Source of the DNA: Kineothrix sp. IPX-CK
GTDB taxonomy: Bacteria > Bacillota > Clostridia > Lachnospirales > Lachnospiraceae
NCBI RefSeq assembly: GCF_039134705.1
Contig: NZ_CP146256.1
Coordinates: forward strand, 3,596,001-3,660,000
Reading direction: 5' to 3'
DNA length: 64,000 nt
Part shown: in pieces, positions 17,966 through 28,100 of the stretch
How the letters are laid out: every line of letters starts with the position of its first letter
Numbering within the stretch: position 1 is the first letter of the stretch
Notes under the pieces: model-generated
What the model saw: the letters and a program-made list of their open reading frames with translations, nothing else
Databases searched by the model: none
Told to the model about the DNA's origin: nothing
Translations under genes and position numbers: made by a program

Positions 17966-18808
17966 TTATCCCTTTAAGCCCGAGAAAGCGACGCCCTCTA
18001 CCAGATATTTCTGTCCGACAGCAAATATCAAAAGCATCGGAATGAGAGCGCAGACCGTGCCCGCCATAATCAGTCCATATTCCGACCCATACTGGGTCCG
18101 AAAGGATGCAAGACCGATTTGTATCGTTCTAAGCCGTTCCGAAGTGAGATAAATCATCGGTGCCATATAGTCGTTCCACATAAAATTGAAGGTGAAAACT
18201 ACCAGGGTTGCAATACCCGGCTTACACATGGGAAATACGATAGTGGAATATATCTTGAATTCCCCGCAGCCGTCAATCCGTGCCGCTTCCGAAAGCTCTT
18301 CCGGAATGCCCATCATGAACTGGCGAAGCAAAAAAACCCCGAATGCACTGAATAGATTGATCAAAATAAGAGACCAGTGAGAATCGTTCAGTCCAAGATT
18401 CTTTATAATAATAAATTGCGGAATCATAATTACATGCCATGGAACCATCAGTGTTGCTAAATAGCATAAGAATATTTTGTCTCTGCCAGGATAGTGCATC
18501 TTGCTGAAGGAGTAAGCCGCTAACGAGCAAGTAACCACCTGCCCCACCGTTACAATGATGGAAATCTTAAGCGTATTTAGATAATAAGCAATAAATGGGA
18601 TTTTTTCGCATACCTCCTTGTAGTTGGACCATCGAAAAATTTCCGGTATCCATTTAATCGGATAAGAAAATATCTCATTGTTATTTTTAAACGAGGCCGA
18701 AAGCGTCCACAGGAAAGGAATAATCATACAGATCCCCAGAATCAGCATAATGGCGAACAGCCCGCTGCGGGAGGCCTTTGTTTTTAAATTACCAGTACCT
18801 TTTACCAT
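17966..18808 (-). CDS. Carbohydrate ABC transporter permease (MalG-type)
   Basis: A 280-aa inner-membrane permease with six predicted helices and the EAA-type loop EELSEAARIDGCGEFKIYSTIVFPM that contacts the ATPase. It closes the two-permease set of a CUT1 sugar importer. The final VAFSGLKG is typical of MalG-type proteins. It follows the MalF-type gene by 17 bp. No ATP-binding subunit is encoded in the operon; such importers commonly share an MsmK-like ATPase encoded elsewhere. GGAAGAG precedes the ATG. Substrate is inferred to be a beta-galactoside or beta-glucan oligosaccharide from the neighbouring hydrolases. Confidence 0.93.
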   Translation of the reverse strand: MVKGTGNLKTKASRSGLFAIMLILGICMIIPFLWTLSASFKNNNEIFSYPIKWIPEIFRWSNYKEVCEKIPFIAYYLNTLKISIIVTVGQVVTCSLAAYSFSKMHYPGRDKIFLCYLATLMVPWHVIMIPQFIIIKNLGLNDSHWSLILINLFSAFGVFLLRQFMMGIPEELSEAARIDGCGEFKIYSTIVFPMCKPGIATLVVFTFNFMWNDYMAPMIYLTSERLRTIQIGLASFRTQYGSEYGLIMAGTVCALIPMLLIFAVGQKYLVEGVAFSGLKG

Positions 18809-18825
18809 TGTGTTTCTCTTCCTTT

Positions 18826-19710
18826 CTACATGTAATTAACCCATTTTTTCTGTCCTCTGAACTGGATGAGCGTGATGATCATTACGAGCAGGAACAAGAA
18901 ATAGGCCATTGCCGACGCATAACCGAACTGCAGCTTCTGAAAACCCTCCTGATAGATGCGGAATACGAGCACGTTGGTCGATCTTCCCGGTCCTCCCGCC
19001 GTCATGATATTGACCAGATCAAAAACCTGAAAAGAGTTAATGATACAAAGTATCGTTACCATGAACATTGTAGGCGACAGCATCGGAAGGGTCACTTTGA
19101 AGAATTTGGCCACTGCACCGGCTCCGTCTATAGAGGATGCCTCATACAACTGAGAAGGTATTGCCTGAAGTCCTGCTAACAGTATAATCATGTAATACCC
19201 TGCCTGCTTCCATATCGCTACCAGCATAATAGAACCGAGTGCTGTACTGGTAGAGGAGATCCACATAGGCGTATTATCGATGCCGAGTGAACGCAAGAGC
19301 TGATTTAAAGGTCCTACCGTAGGATTGAATATCATGGACCATACAATACCTACCGCAACCATAGAACTGATATTGGGAAGAAAAAACATAGTTTTAAATA
19401 TGCCGCTGCCCTTTATGCCCTGATTTACCGCCATAGCGAGCATCAGCGCAAACACGATTGTTCCCGGTACGGTAACTAAGGTGTAAACAATGTTATGTAT
19501 AAGCGATACTCTGAAGTATTCATCCTGAAACATGTCGATATAATTCTTAAGCCCTACGAAGTTAAATTGACGAAAGCCGTTATAATCCGTAAGAGAAATG
19601 ATAAAACCCATGATGATCGGCAAAGCCATAAATACGAAAAAACCAACGAAGTTAGGAAGCAGGAATAAATATCCTTTCAGATACCTGAGCGCTTTTTTAT
19701 TTTTTATCAT
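18826..19710 (-). CDS. Carbohydrate ABC transporter permease (MalF-type)
   Basis: A 294-aa permease. The start KKALRYLKGYLFLLPNFVGF is typical of MalF/UgpA-type CUT1 permeases, and SQLYEASSIDGAGAVAKFF with KVTLPMLSPT is the EAA loop. Six helices are predicted. I start at ATG 19710 (MIKNKKAL) with AAAGGA upstream rather than at the longer frame beginning 19 codons earlier, which has no ribosome site and a poor N-terminus. It forms a heterodimer with the next permease and receives sugar from the lipoprotein encoded upstream. Confidence 0.93.
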   Translation of the reverse strand: MIKNKKALRYLKGYLFLLPNFVGFFVFMALPIIMGFIISLTDYNGFRQFNFVGLKNYIDMFQDEYFRVSLIHNIVYTLVTVPGTIVFALMLAMAVNQGIKGSGIFKTMFFLPNISSMVAVGIVWSMIFNPTVGPLNQLLRSLGIDNTPMWISSTSTALGSIMLVAIWKQAGYYMIILLAGLQAIPSQLYEASSIDGAGAVAKFFKVTLPMLSPTMFMVTILCIINSFQVFDLVNIMTAGGPGRSTNVLVFRIYQEGFQKLQFGYASAMAYFLFLLVMIITLIQFRGQKKWVNYM

Positions 19711-19819
19711 TATTATTCCTTTCCGGGGGCATCTGAGGAATAATGAAACAGCAGAGGATGCCCTCATAAGAACAGGGAAGCTTATGTTCCAAGAACTGCT
19801 TCCCTGCTGCGTACGAACA

Positions 19820-21130
19820 TTATTTACTTATAATCTGTTCACGCTGAGTCTCAAAATTCGTCATCGTCTCATCGATTCCCTTCTCGCCGTACAAATAAAG
19901 CTCTGCATTCTCGGTAAAGGCATCGATTAAGTCGTTATATTTATCATAGGCAGGCGCCTCCGGAAGTGTCTTGGAATTGAACACCACCTCGACCGCACTG
20001 TCTTTACCTACCGATTCCTTAAAGGATTCCTCTCCTGCTTCGCTGGAATATGCAGGCAGAATGCCATACTTGGGAAGTACAGAGCCTCCTCCGTCTCCGC
20101 AAAGGTATTCCAGGAATTCATATGCTTCCGCCGGGTGCTTGCTGTCCCCCGGAATTGCTGTGAACTGCGTTGCTCCCCATGTGGTGCCCGGTTCTACTCC
20201 GTCCGGTACGGGGACCGGCGCTACTTCCCAGTTAACAGAGGTCTTTCCCGCTTCCGTATCGGTCTTAAGCATATCGAAAAGCCATTCCCCCTGAGGGATC
20301 ATAGCTACCCTTCCGTTTTCGAAATCAGTTAAATACTGACTGTCATTGGCTTTCACTTCCGCAAGCGGGACATGGGACTGATCCTCGTTAAATAAGCGGT
20401 TCAGTATTTCCAATCCCGTCTTTTCATTGGAAATATCGTCATCGTTCAAATAGGTGCCCATCTGTGTTGCTATGGCATGATAAATTTTCCAATCCACAAA
20501 GCAGCCGCCGTATCTGGTGCCGTCGCCTGAAGTAAGCTGCTTCGCCATATCCGCATACTCATCCCAGGTCAGCTGCTCGGGCATAGTAAGTCCGGCCTCC
20601 TCAAGCAAGTCCACGTTATAAAAAAGCATCCAGCAGGAGGTTCTCATCGGAAGGGCGGATACCACACCGTCGGGATAGCATACATCCCACATGGAACCAT
20701 ATTTGCTCACGTCCAGATTTCCTGCCTTTACCATATCCGTCAGCTCTGTCAGAGCGCCCGCCTTCTGAAACTGCGATAAAAGATTTAAAGAGCGCAGATT
20801 GATCAAATCCGCATCGCTTCCCGCAGAAAGCATTACCTTCAGCTTGTCGTCATAGGTTTCGTTCGGCATGCTGATGACTTCCACCTGGATTCTGTCCTGG
20901 CTGTTGTTAAAGTTTTCAGCAATTTCTTTCGTATAGCTTTCCGTGTCACTCCATATATAATATTTCAAATTAACCTTTTCCCCTGTGGCTTCTGCGGTAT
21001 CTACCGCTTCCGCCGCTTCTGTATCTGCTTTCTCTACAACACCCTGAGCACTTGTGTCTCCACAGCCTGCCAGCGCGGCAACAGATAATACTGCTGCCAT
21101 GAGCAGCGTTAACAAACGTCCCGATTTCAT
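19820..21130 (-). CDS. Extracellular sugar-binding lipoprotein (family 1 solute-binding protein)
   Basis: A 436-aa binding protein for the CUT1 importer. The signal peptide ends in a lipobox LAGC with Cys23, followed by a flexible Glu/Ala-rich linker, so the mature protein is lipid-anchored outside the membrane. The core has family features such as FNNSQDRIQVEVISMPNETYDDKL and MIPQGEWLFDML near the middle. It is first in the operon and has an excellent AAGGAGGG site six bases before the ATG. The regulator pair is transcribed divergently from the 174-bp upstream region. Confidence 0.93.
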   Translation of the reverse strand: MKSGRLLTLLMAAVLSVAALAGCGDTSAQGVVEKADTEAAEAVDTAEATGEKVNLKYYIWSDTESYTKEIAENFNNSQDRIQVEVISMPNETYDDKLKVMLSAGSDADLINLRSLNLLSQFQKAGALTELTDMVKAGNLDVSKYGSMWDVCYPDGVVSALPMRTSCWMLFYNVDLLEEAGLTMPEQLTWDEYADMAKQLTSGDGTRYGGCFVDWKIYHAIATQMGTYLNDDDISNEKTGLEILNRLFNEDQSHVPLAEVKANDSQYLTDFENGRVAMIPQGEWLFDMLKTDTEAGKTSVNWEVAPVPVPDGVEPGTTWGATQFTAIPGDSKHPAEAYEFLEYLCGDGGGSVLPKYGILPAYSSEAGEESFKESVGKDSAVEVVFNSKTLPEAPAYDKYNDLIDAFTENAELYLYGEKGIDETMTNFETQREQIISK

Positions 21131-21220
21131 AATTTACCCTCCTTATGTACATCTTACTCTTTATTGACCTTGCATGTTGCGTTTGCTATACTGACCTTAA
21201 CATGAGCTGCTTTTTCGTGA

Positions 21221-21243
21221 AAGGTTGAAATTTTATCAACCTT
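21221..21243. promoter_or_regulatory. Palindromic operator candidate between sugar operon and regulator pair
   Basis: AAGGTTGA (21221-21228) and TCAACCTT (21236-21243) form a perfect 8-bp inverted repeat with a 7-bp spacer in the divergent promoter region. It could bind the LuxR-type regulator encoded at 22875. The assignment is inference from position only. Confidence 0.35.
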
Positions 21244-21304
21244 CTTTGCTTTTAGCGATCGTGTTAAGATAATAGGGGAATTAGCGGGAAAGGAATGATT
21301 ATTT

Positions 21305-22816
21305 GTGATTTATTTCTTAATTCTGATATTAATACTTATTATCTTTATGGCATCATTTGGATCTAAAGAAAAAAATGTATTGCTTACCACTTTGTTTTTT
21401 TCTTATTTTATAGCGATAAGCAGCATGATCCTCTATATTTCCAAGGATATTTATTACTATAATCTTCTGAAAAATTACTTCTATCTGCCTCCAGCCCTTT
21501 GGAAATGGCTTTTCTTCATCGATGTAAGTAAATTGAATATCATACGCACCATGTCGTTATCGAGCCTTAGCATCTTGATTATAAGCGTATATTTTTCCTT
21601 GAACTTCCATCCCTTTGAAACGACGAAGTTAAAAAAAGGAATCGTTTATTTCGTATGGATCTACTGCTTATTTTTGTTCTTCCTCTACGATCCTTCCATG
21701 GACCTGAAGGCTTATTATTTTCTTTATCCTGACCACGTATCCGTGGAGCAGTACCTTCGCGGCGAAAAGATAATCTTCACCCTTACCAGGGCTACCAATA
21801 ATCTGATCATTTTAATCAGTCTGGGCATTATCGCCGGGGCTTATAGAAAAGCGCCGAAGCTCAAGATTTTTCGCCTGCACTATTTGTTTTTGACCATCAG
21901 CTATTCCATCCTGTCCTTCATCTATATCTTTTTCATCTCTTCGGTTCCTGCCTTTTATCTGAAAATATCGAAAATATCAAAAACCTTAAGCTACCGCTCC
22001 ATACCTCTTAAAAGCGATGCATTTATATACAACGTACTGCCTTATTTCCTAATCATAGCCACCATTGTTGTCGCTTTCTGCGCTTACCGCCTGATCAAAT
22101 ACACCAACCAAACCAATAGAAACGAATTCAGCCTGTCCAAAGAAATCAGCTCCTCTGAAACGACCTCCAAGATTTTCTGTCATTATATTAAAAATGAAAT
22201 ACTTGCTATTTCTTCCGAAATGGATATGATTCCCGTTAAGGATGACAACAGGGAGCTGCTGGAAGACTTAAAGAAACGATGCGATACTCTGTATGCACGA
22301 ATCGATGAAATACACAGAAGTACGAAAACCAGCGAGCTTAGCTTGAAATCCCAGTCCATGCAGGGACTGCTTTATGAAACTTTAGAGGGCTTCTCACTTA
22401 AGCCGGAAAATATCTCCGTCATATGCGACTTCCCCAAACGAGAGATATATGCCCTCATCGACCCCGTTTATATGGGACAGGCAATACACAATATCATTAA
22501 AAATTCCATGGATGCCATGGAAGATATACCGGTCAGGGATAGAAAGCTGTCCTTAAAGCTGGAGATCTTAAGTCCATGGATTCAGTTAGAAATTACGGAT
22601 ACCGGAAAGGGTATCTCTAAAGAAAACTTAAGCAAAATCTTCCTTCATTTCTACTCCTCCCATCCCTATTCGAAGCACTGGGGCGTAGGGCTTACGCTTA
22701 CCTATAAAATCATCACTGCCCATGAAGGAAAAATTGCTGTGGAAAGCTCTCCCGGAGCCGGTACTACTGTCCAGATTCTGCTGCCTAGTATATCATCAAA
22801 TAACCGCACCAGTTAA
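21305..22816 (+). CDS. Membrane sensor histidine kinase
   Basis: A 503-aa kinase. Residues 1-260 hold about seven hydrophobic segments and no recognised extracellular sensor domain. Then comes the H-box FCHYIKNEI with His293. The ATPase domain has an N-box NIIKNSMDAM, G1 DTGKGIS and G2 GVGLTL. The start is GTG 21305 with AAAGGA about 10 nt upstream. The response regulator follows 58 bp later. Divergence from the sugar-import operon suggests that it senses the sugar state or cell envelope and controls that operon. The signal is unknown. Confidence 0.88.
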   Translation: MIYFLILILILIIFMASFGSKEKNVLLTTLFFSYFIAISSMILYISKDIYYYNLLKNYFYLPPALWKWLFFIDVSKLNIIRTMSLSSLSILIISVYFSLNFHPFETTKLKKGIVYFVWIYCLFLFFLYDPSMDLKAYYFLYPDHVSVEQYLRGEKIIFTLTRATNNLIILISLGIIAGAYRKAPKLKIFRLHYLFLTISYSILSFIYIFFISSVPAFYLKISKISKTLSYRSIPLKSDAFIYNVLPYFLIIATIVVAFCAYRLIKYTNQTNRNEFSLSKEISSSETTSKIFCHYIKNEILAISSEMDMIPVKDDNRELLEDLKKRCDTLYARIDEIHRSTKTSELSLKSQSMQGLLYETLEGFSLKPENISVICDFPKREIYALIDPVYMGQAIHNIIKNSMDAMEDIPVRDRKLSLKLEILSPWIQLEITDTGKGISKENLSKIFLHFYSSHPYSKHWGVGLTLTYKIITAHEGKIAVESSPGAGTTVQILLPSISSNNRTS

Positions 22817-22874
22817 TTTGTGGATGATATACTAGAATCGGCTCCGCCGAAACACTATAGAAAGGGGTTAAGAA

Positions 22875-23570
22875 ATGTCGAATAAAATAAAGGTCTTGAT
22901 TGCGGAGGACATGGAGCCTATCCGCAAACGTTATGTCAACGTACTGAACTCTGATCCTAATATCGAGGTAATCGGGGATGTTGCTACCGGAAGCACCGCA
23001 TGCGAACTTGCCTTTTCCCTCAAGCCGGATGTTATTCTTATGGATATAGAAATGGAGAGCAAGGACGCCGGTATCCGTGCCACCGGCCAGATTTTGTCCA
23101 AACTTCCGAATGTGAAGATCATTCTCCTCACCGTATATGAAGAAGACGAGATGATTTTTTCCGCCTTCCAGCTGGGTGCCTGCGACTATATTTTAAAGAT
23201 ATCCAAAAATGAAGATATTATAAACGGTGTTATCGGCGCTTACCATAACCAGTCTCCTATCCGGCCGGAGATTGCAAGCAAGATACGGAATGAATTCAAA
23301 CGGGTCAAAACCTACGAAAGCAGCTTTCTTTTTATGCTCAATATCTTATCTACATTGACACCTCGTGAGCTTGATACCCTCAACCTTCTGATCAACGGCC
23401 ACACGAAAAAGGAAGTATGCGAACTGCGCTGTGTGGAAATGAGCACCGTAAAATCGCAGGTCCACAGTATTCTCAAGAAATTCAAAAAAAGAAATATTTC
23501 CGATATAATCACTACCGAAATGGATAGAAGCTTATTGGAGACCATACTGCACAATTACTACAACAAATAA
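22875..23570 (+). CDS. LuxR/NarL-family response regulator
   Basis: A 231-aa regulator. The receiver domain (about 5-125) has the acidic residues E11/D12, phospho-acceptor Asp57 in VILMDIEM, and LKISK at the lysine position. The LuxR-type helix-turn-helix (about 160-215) reads LTPRELDTLNLLINGHTKKEV then MSTVKSQVHSILKKFKKRN. It is the output partner of the kinase just upstream and probably acts at the divergent sugar promoter. AAAGGGG lies about 10 nt before the ATG. A terminator follows. Confidence 0.92.
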   Translation: MSNKIKVLIAEDMEPIRKRYVNVLNSDPNIEVIGDVATGSTACELAFSLKPDVILMDIEMESKDAGIRATGQILSKLPNVKIILLTVYEEDEMIFSAFQLGACDYILKISKNEDIINGVIGAYHNQSPIRPEIASKIRNEFKRVKTYESSFLFMLNILSTLTPRELDTLNLLINGHTKKEVCELRCVEMSTVKSQVHSILKKFKKRNISDIITTEMDRSLLETILHNYYNK

Positions 23571-23576
23571 AGATGC

Positions 23577-23620
23577 AAAGAGGATATCTACCGTAAGTTC
23601 CCGGTAAATACCCTCTTTTT
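23577..23620. terminator. Terminator between the response regulator and gltD
   Basis: AAAGAGG...TACCG pairs with CGGTA...CCCTCTTT with a few mismatches, and a T run follows on the plus strand. It lies between convergent genes and may serve both. Confidence 0.6.
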
Positions 23621-23632
23621 TAAATAATTTCT

Positions 23633-25126
23633 TTATTGCACGTTTAGGTTACTGTATCCCATCAGACTCTCATCTACTGCTCTGGCGGCTTCCATACCTT
23701 CACGGATAGCCCATACTACTAATGACTGTCCTCTGCGCATATCGCCGGCAGCGAAGATGTTCTTCACATTGGTTTCATATGCTCCCGGAGCGGTTTTAAC
23801 GTTGGTCCTTTCATCGGTTTCCACTTTGAAAGCCTCCGTCACGTACTTCTGGCTGCCAAGAAAGCCTGCCGCAATGAGGACTACATCCGCCGGAAGCGTC
23901 TGCTCACTTCCCGGAACCTCTTTCATGTTCATACGGCCTGTCTTTTCATCCTTTTCCCAAGCGAGCTTTACAATTTTCACGCTCTTCAAACGTCCGTTTT
24001 TATCCTTGATGAACTCCTTCACGGTAGATTCATAGATGCGGGGATCGTGTCCGAATACCGCAATTGCTTCCTCCTGGCCGTAATCCGTCTTGCAGACCTT
24101 CGGCCATTCCGGCCAAGGATTGTTCTCGGTGCGCGCATCCGGCGCTTTGGGCATCATTTCTATCTGCGTTACGGATTTACAGCCATGACGCACAGCTGTG
24201 CCCACACAGTCATTACCCGTATCACCGCCTCCGATGATAACCACATGCTTATCCTTTGTATTCACATAGTTTCCGTCCTGAAGATTGGAATCACACAGAC
24301 TCTTGGTATTCGCCTTAAGGAAATCCACTGCGAAATAAATACCCTGTGCGTCCCTTCCGGGTGCGGAAATATCCCTCGGATTAGAGGAGCCGCAAGCTAG
24401 AACAACTCTATGGAAGTCCTTTTGCAGGCCTTCCGGGGTCAAATCCTTGCCTACGTCTGTTCCGGCCACGAAGACTACCCCCTCCTCCTCCATAATCTTT
24501 ATTTTACGCTCCACAATGCTCTTATCTAATTTCATATTCGGAATTCCATACATCAACAACCCGCCCATACGGTCGGAGCGTTCAAATACAGTTACCTGAT
24601 GTCCTCTTTTATTCAGCTGATCTGCCGCTGCGAGCCCTGCCGGTCCGCTGCCTACTACCGCCACACGCTTTCCGGTGCGCACCTTAGGCGGTTTCGCAGA
24701 CGCATACCCCTCCGCATAAGCGTTTTCAATAATGGCATATTCATTTTCTTTGATTGCCACGGGGCTGCCGTTCAGCCCGCATGTGCACGCTCCTTCACAG
24801 GGTGCAGGACACACTCTGGCGGTAAATTCCGGGAAACTGTTAGTCTTTTTCAGACGGTTGTATGCCTGCTGCCAATTTCCTGTAAACACCAAGTCATTCC
24901 ACTCCGGTATCAGATTGTGAAGAGGACAGCCGGAAGTCATGCCGCCCAAGTTCAAGCCTGACTGGCAGAAAGGCACACCGCAGTCCATACATCTGGCTCC
25001 TTGAATTCTCTGTTTTTCCTTCGGGAGATGCTCGTGAAATTCATCGAAATTCTTAATTCTTTTTTTCGGTTCCGTTTCCTTGGAAACTTCCCTGTTATAA
25101 TCCATAAATCCTGTTGGTTTTCCCAT
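23633..25126 (-). CDS. gltD: Glutamate synthase (NADPH) small subunit
   Basis: A 497-aa flavoprotein that passes electrons from NAD(P)H through FAD and Fe-S clusters to the large subunit. The N-terminus has the cluster cysteines in GARCMDCGVPFCQSG and CPAPCEGACTCG. The two Rossmann sites are VGSGPAGLAAADQL (FAD) and IGGGDTGNDCVG (NADPH). The C-terminus has AAGDMRRGQSLVVWAI, which closes the FAD site. It is encoded 21 bp downstream of gltB and is co-transcribed. AAAGGAGG precedes the ATG. It is full length with no anomalies. Confidence 0.97.
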   Translation of the reverse strand: MGKPTGFMDYNREVSKETEPKKRIKNFDEFHEHLPKEKQRIQGARCMDCGVPFCQSGLNLGGMTSGCPLHNLIPEWNDLVFTGNWQQAYNRLKKTNSFPEFTARVCPAPCEGACTCGLNGSPVAIKENEYAIIENAYAEGYASAKPPKVRTGKRVAVVGSGPAGLAAADQLNKRGHQVTVFERSDRMGGLLMYGIPNMKLDKSIVERKIKIMEEEGVVFVAGTDVGKDLTPEGLQKDFHRVVLACGSSNPRDISAPGRDAQGIYFAVDFLKANTKSLCDSNLQDGNYVNTKDKHVVIIGGGDTGNDCVGTAVRHGCKSVTQIEMMPKAPDARTENNPWPEWPKVCKTDYGQEEAIAVFGHDPRIYESTVKEFIKDKNGRLKSVKIVKLAWEKDEKTGRMNMKEVPGSEQTLPADVVLIAAGFLGSQKYVTEAFKVETDERTNVKTAPGAYETNVKNIFAAGDMRRGQSLVVWAIREGMEAARAVDESLMGYSNLNVQ

Positions 25127-25147
25127 CGTATATACCTCCTTTCCTTC

Positions 25148-28100
25148 CTACTTCGCGCTGTTTACGTAGAATGCTTCTATTTGTGCCTGCTCCGCACTAA
25201 GTCCCTTTTCTTCCATCTGTACGATGGTCGTCAGCATCCTTTCATAGTCATGAGGAATGATTTTCTTGAATTTCGGCAGGTAATCCTTAAAGTTATCGAG
25301 GATTTTCTTTCCCTTTGCCGAATTGGTAAGAGCCACATGCTCCTTTATCATTTCCTTAAGCTCCAGTACATCGTATTTGGAAGTCAGCTCGTGAGAAGAA
25401 ACCATCTCTTTATTCAACCGGATGTACAAGTCGTTGTTTTCATCCAGCACATAAGCGATACCGCCGCTCATGCCCGCTGCAAAATTCTTACCCGTAGGCC
25501 CCAGTACCACCACGCGTCCTCCGGTCATATATTCGCAGCCGTGATCTCCTACGCCCTCTACTACAGCATGGGCACCGGAATTACGAACGCAGAAGCGCTC
25601 TCCCGCCATACCGTTTATATACACTTTTCCGCTTGTCGCACCATATAGGGCAACGTTTCCTATAATGATATTGTCCTCTGCCTTGAAGCCGCTTCCCGCC
25701 GGAGGATAAATGATCAGCTTTCCGCCGGATAAGCCCTTGGCAAAATAGTCGTTGCTGTCGCCTACCAGCTCCAACGTAAGACCCTTCGGAATAAATGCGC
25801 CAAAGCTCTGTCCTCCCGTACCCTTGCATAAAATGCGGTAAGTATCCTCTTCAACACTATCTCCAAGCTGCTTGGTAATTTCCGAGCCGAGGATCGTTCC
25901 GAACGCGCGGTCCGTATTTTTCACATCTACCTCTATACTCCGCTTCGTTCCCTTGGCAATCGCTCCGGAAAGCTGTTTTAACAACACCTTTTCATCCAAA
26001 GTTTTTTCCAGCTGGAAATCATATACCTGCTTAGGATCGAAGGTCATCTTCTCCTGACTTCCTGCATAGGGATTGGAGAGAATCTGCACCAAATCCACCT
26101 GCTGCTGTCTCTTCGTCAGGCTTTCCTTCATCTTCAGCAAATCGGTACGTCCTACCAGTTCGTCGATAGTGCGTACGCCCAGCTTAGCCATATACTCGCG
26201 AAGCTCAGTCGCAATAAATTTCATGAAATTCACAACATACTCCGGTTTACCCTTGAAATTCTTTCTAAGCTCCGGATTCTGTGTCGCCACACCCACCGGA
26301 CAGGTATCCAGATTACATACTCTCATCATAACGCATCCCATGGTTACAAGGGGAGCCGTCGCAAAGCCGAATTCCTCCGCGCCGAGAATCGCCGCAATAG
26401 CCACGTCTCGTCCGCTCATCAGCTTACCGTCTGTCTCAATGCGCACCTTTCCTCTCAGACCGTTCATAATAAGAGTCTGATGCGTTTCCGCAAGGCCTAA
26501 CTCCCACGGAAGTCCCGCGTTGTGGATGGAGTTTCTCGGAGCCGCTCCTGTACCGCCGTCATAGCCAGATACGAGGATGACTTGCGCGCCCGCTTTGGCA
26601 ACACCTGCAGCAACCGTTCCCACACCTGCTTCTGAAACGAGTTTCACAGAAATTCTTGCATCCTTATTGGAGTTCTTCAAATCATAAATCAATTCCGCCA
26701 AATCCTCGATGGAATAAATGTCGTGGTGAGGCGGCGGGGAAATCAAGCCTACGCCGGGAGTCGAGTGTCTCGTCTTTGCCACCCACGGATATACTTTTTC
26801 TCCGGGCAAATGGCCGCCTTCTCCGGGCTTTGCTCCCTGTGCCATCTTAATCTGTATTTCCTTGGCACTGACGAGATAACGGCTGGTCACACCGAAACGT
26901 CCGCTTGCCACCTGCTTAATCGCAGAGCAGCGGTTCAGTCCATCCTGTCCTACAGTCAGGCGCTCCAGATCCTCTCCGCCTTCTCCCGAATTGGATTTAC
27001 CCTTCAGCGTGTTCATGGCTATCGCCATCGTCTCATGAGCTTCCCTGGAAATGGAACCATAGGACATAGCACCCGTCTTGAATCTCGTGACGATTTCCTC
27101 CACGCTCTCCACTTCCTCCAGAGGAATGCTCTGCTTCGGATAATTAAAATCCATAAGCCCTCTAAGGTTTTTAACGGAGTTTTCATCGTTCACAAGCTGG
27201 GTATACTGCTTGAACATACCATAGTCACCGCGCTTTGTAGACTGCTGCAGCAGATGAATGGTAGCCGGATTGTAAAGGTGTTCATCAGCACCGCTTCTCA
27301 TCTTATGGTGCCCCAGGCTATCCAGCGTCAAATCTGTTTGAAGATCTAACGGGTCAAAGGCTCCCGAATGCAGATCGTCCACTTGCTTTTCCAAGTCTTT
27401 TAAAGCGATGCCGCTGACACGGCATACGGTATTTGTAAAATATTTGTTGATAACGTCATAATTTATACCAATAGCTTCGAATATCTGGGAGCCTTGATAG
27501 GACTGAATAGTAGAGATACCCATTTTAGAAGCAATTTTCACGATTCCGTGCAAAACGGCGTTGTTGTAATCATCCACTGCCGCGTAGTAATCCTTGTCAA
27601 GCATCTTGCTGTCGATCAGCTCTTTGATAGACTCCTGAGCCAGATAAGGATTGATAGCACAAGCGCCATAGCCCAGCAGCGTCGCAAAATGATGAACCTC
27701 CCGCGGCTCTCCCGATTCCAGAATCAATGCCACGCTCGTTCTTTTTTTCGTTTTGACCAGATGCTGGTTCAAAGCGGATACCGCTAACAGGGACGGAATC
27801 GCCACATGGTTCTCATCCACGCCCCGGTCCGAAAGGATCAGAATATTTCCACCCTCTCTATAAGCTCTGTCCACCTCTACGAACAGCCTCTCTATGGCCC
27901 GTTCCAGGCTTGTGTTCTTATAGTAGGTAATCGGCACCACTTCTACCTTAAAGCCCTCCACTTTCATGCTCTTTATCTTCATCAAATCCGTATTCGTAAG
28001 AATCGGATTATTGATCTGCAGCACGTTGCAGTTCTTGGGCGTCTCCTCCAGCACATTTCCTTCCGTTCCGATATATACCGTAGTGGAAGTCACGACCTCC

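Noticed and set aside
26723..27349. Plus-strand frame of 208 codons opposite gltB
   Set aside because: It is antisense to conserved gltB sequence, and no domain or ribosome site supports it.
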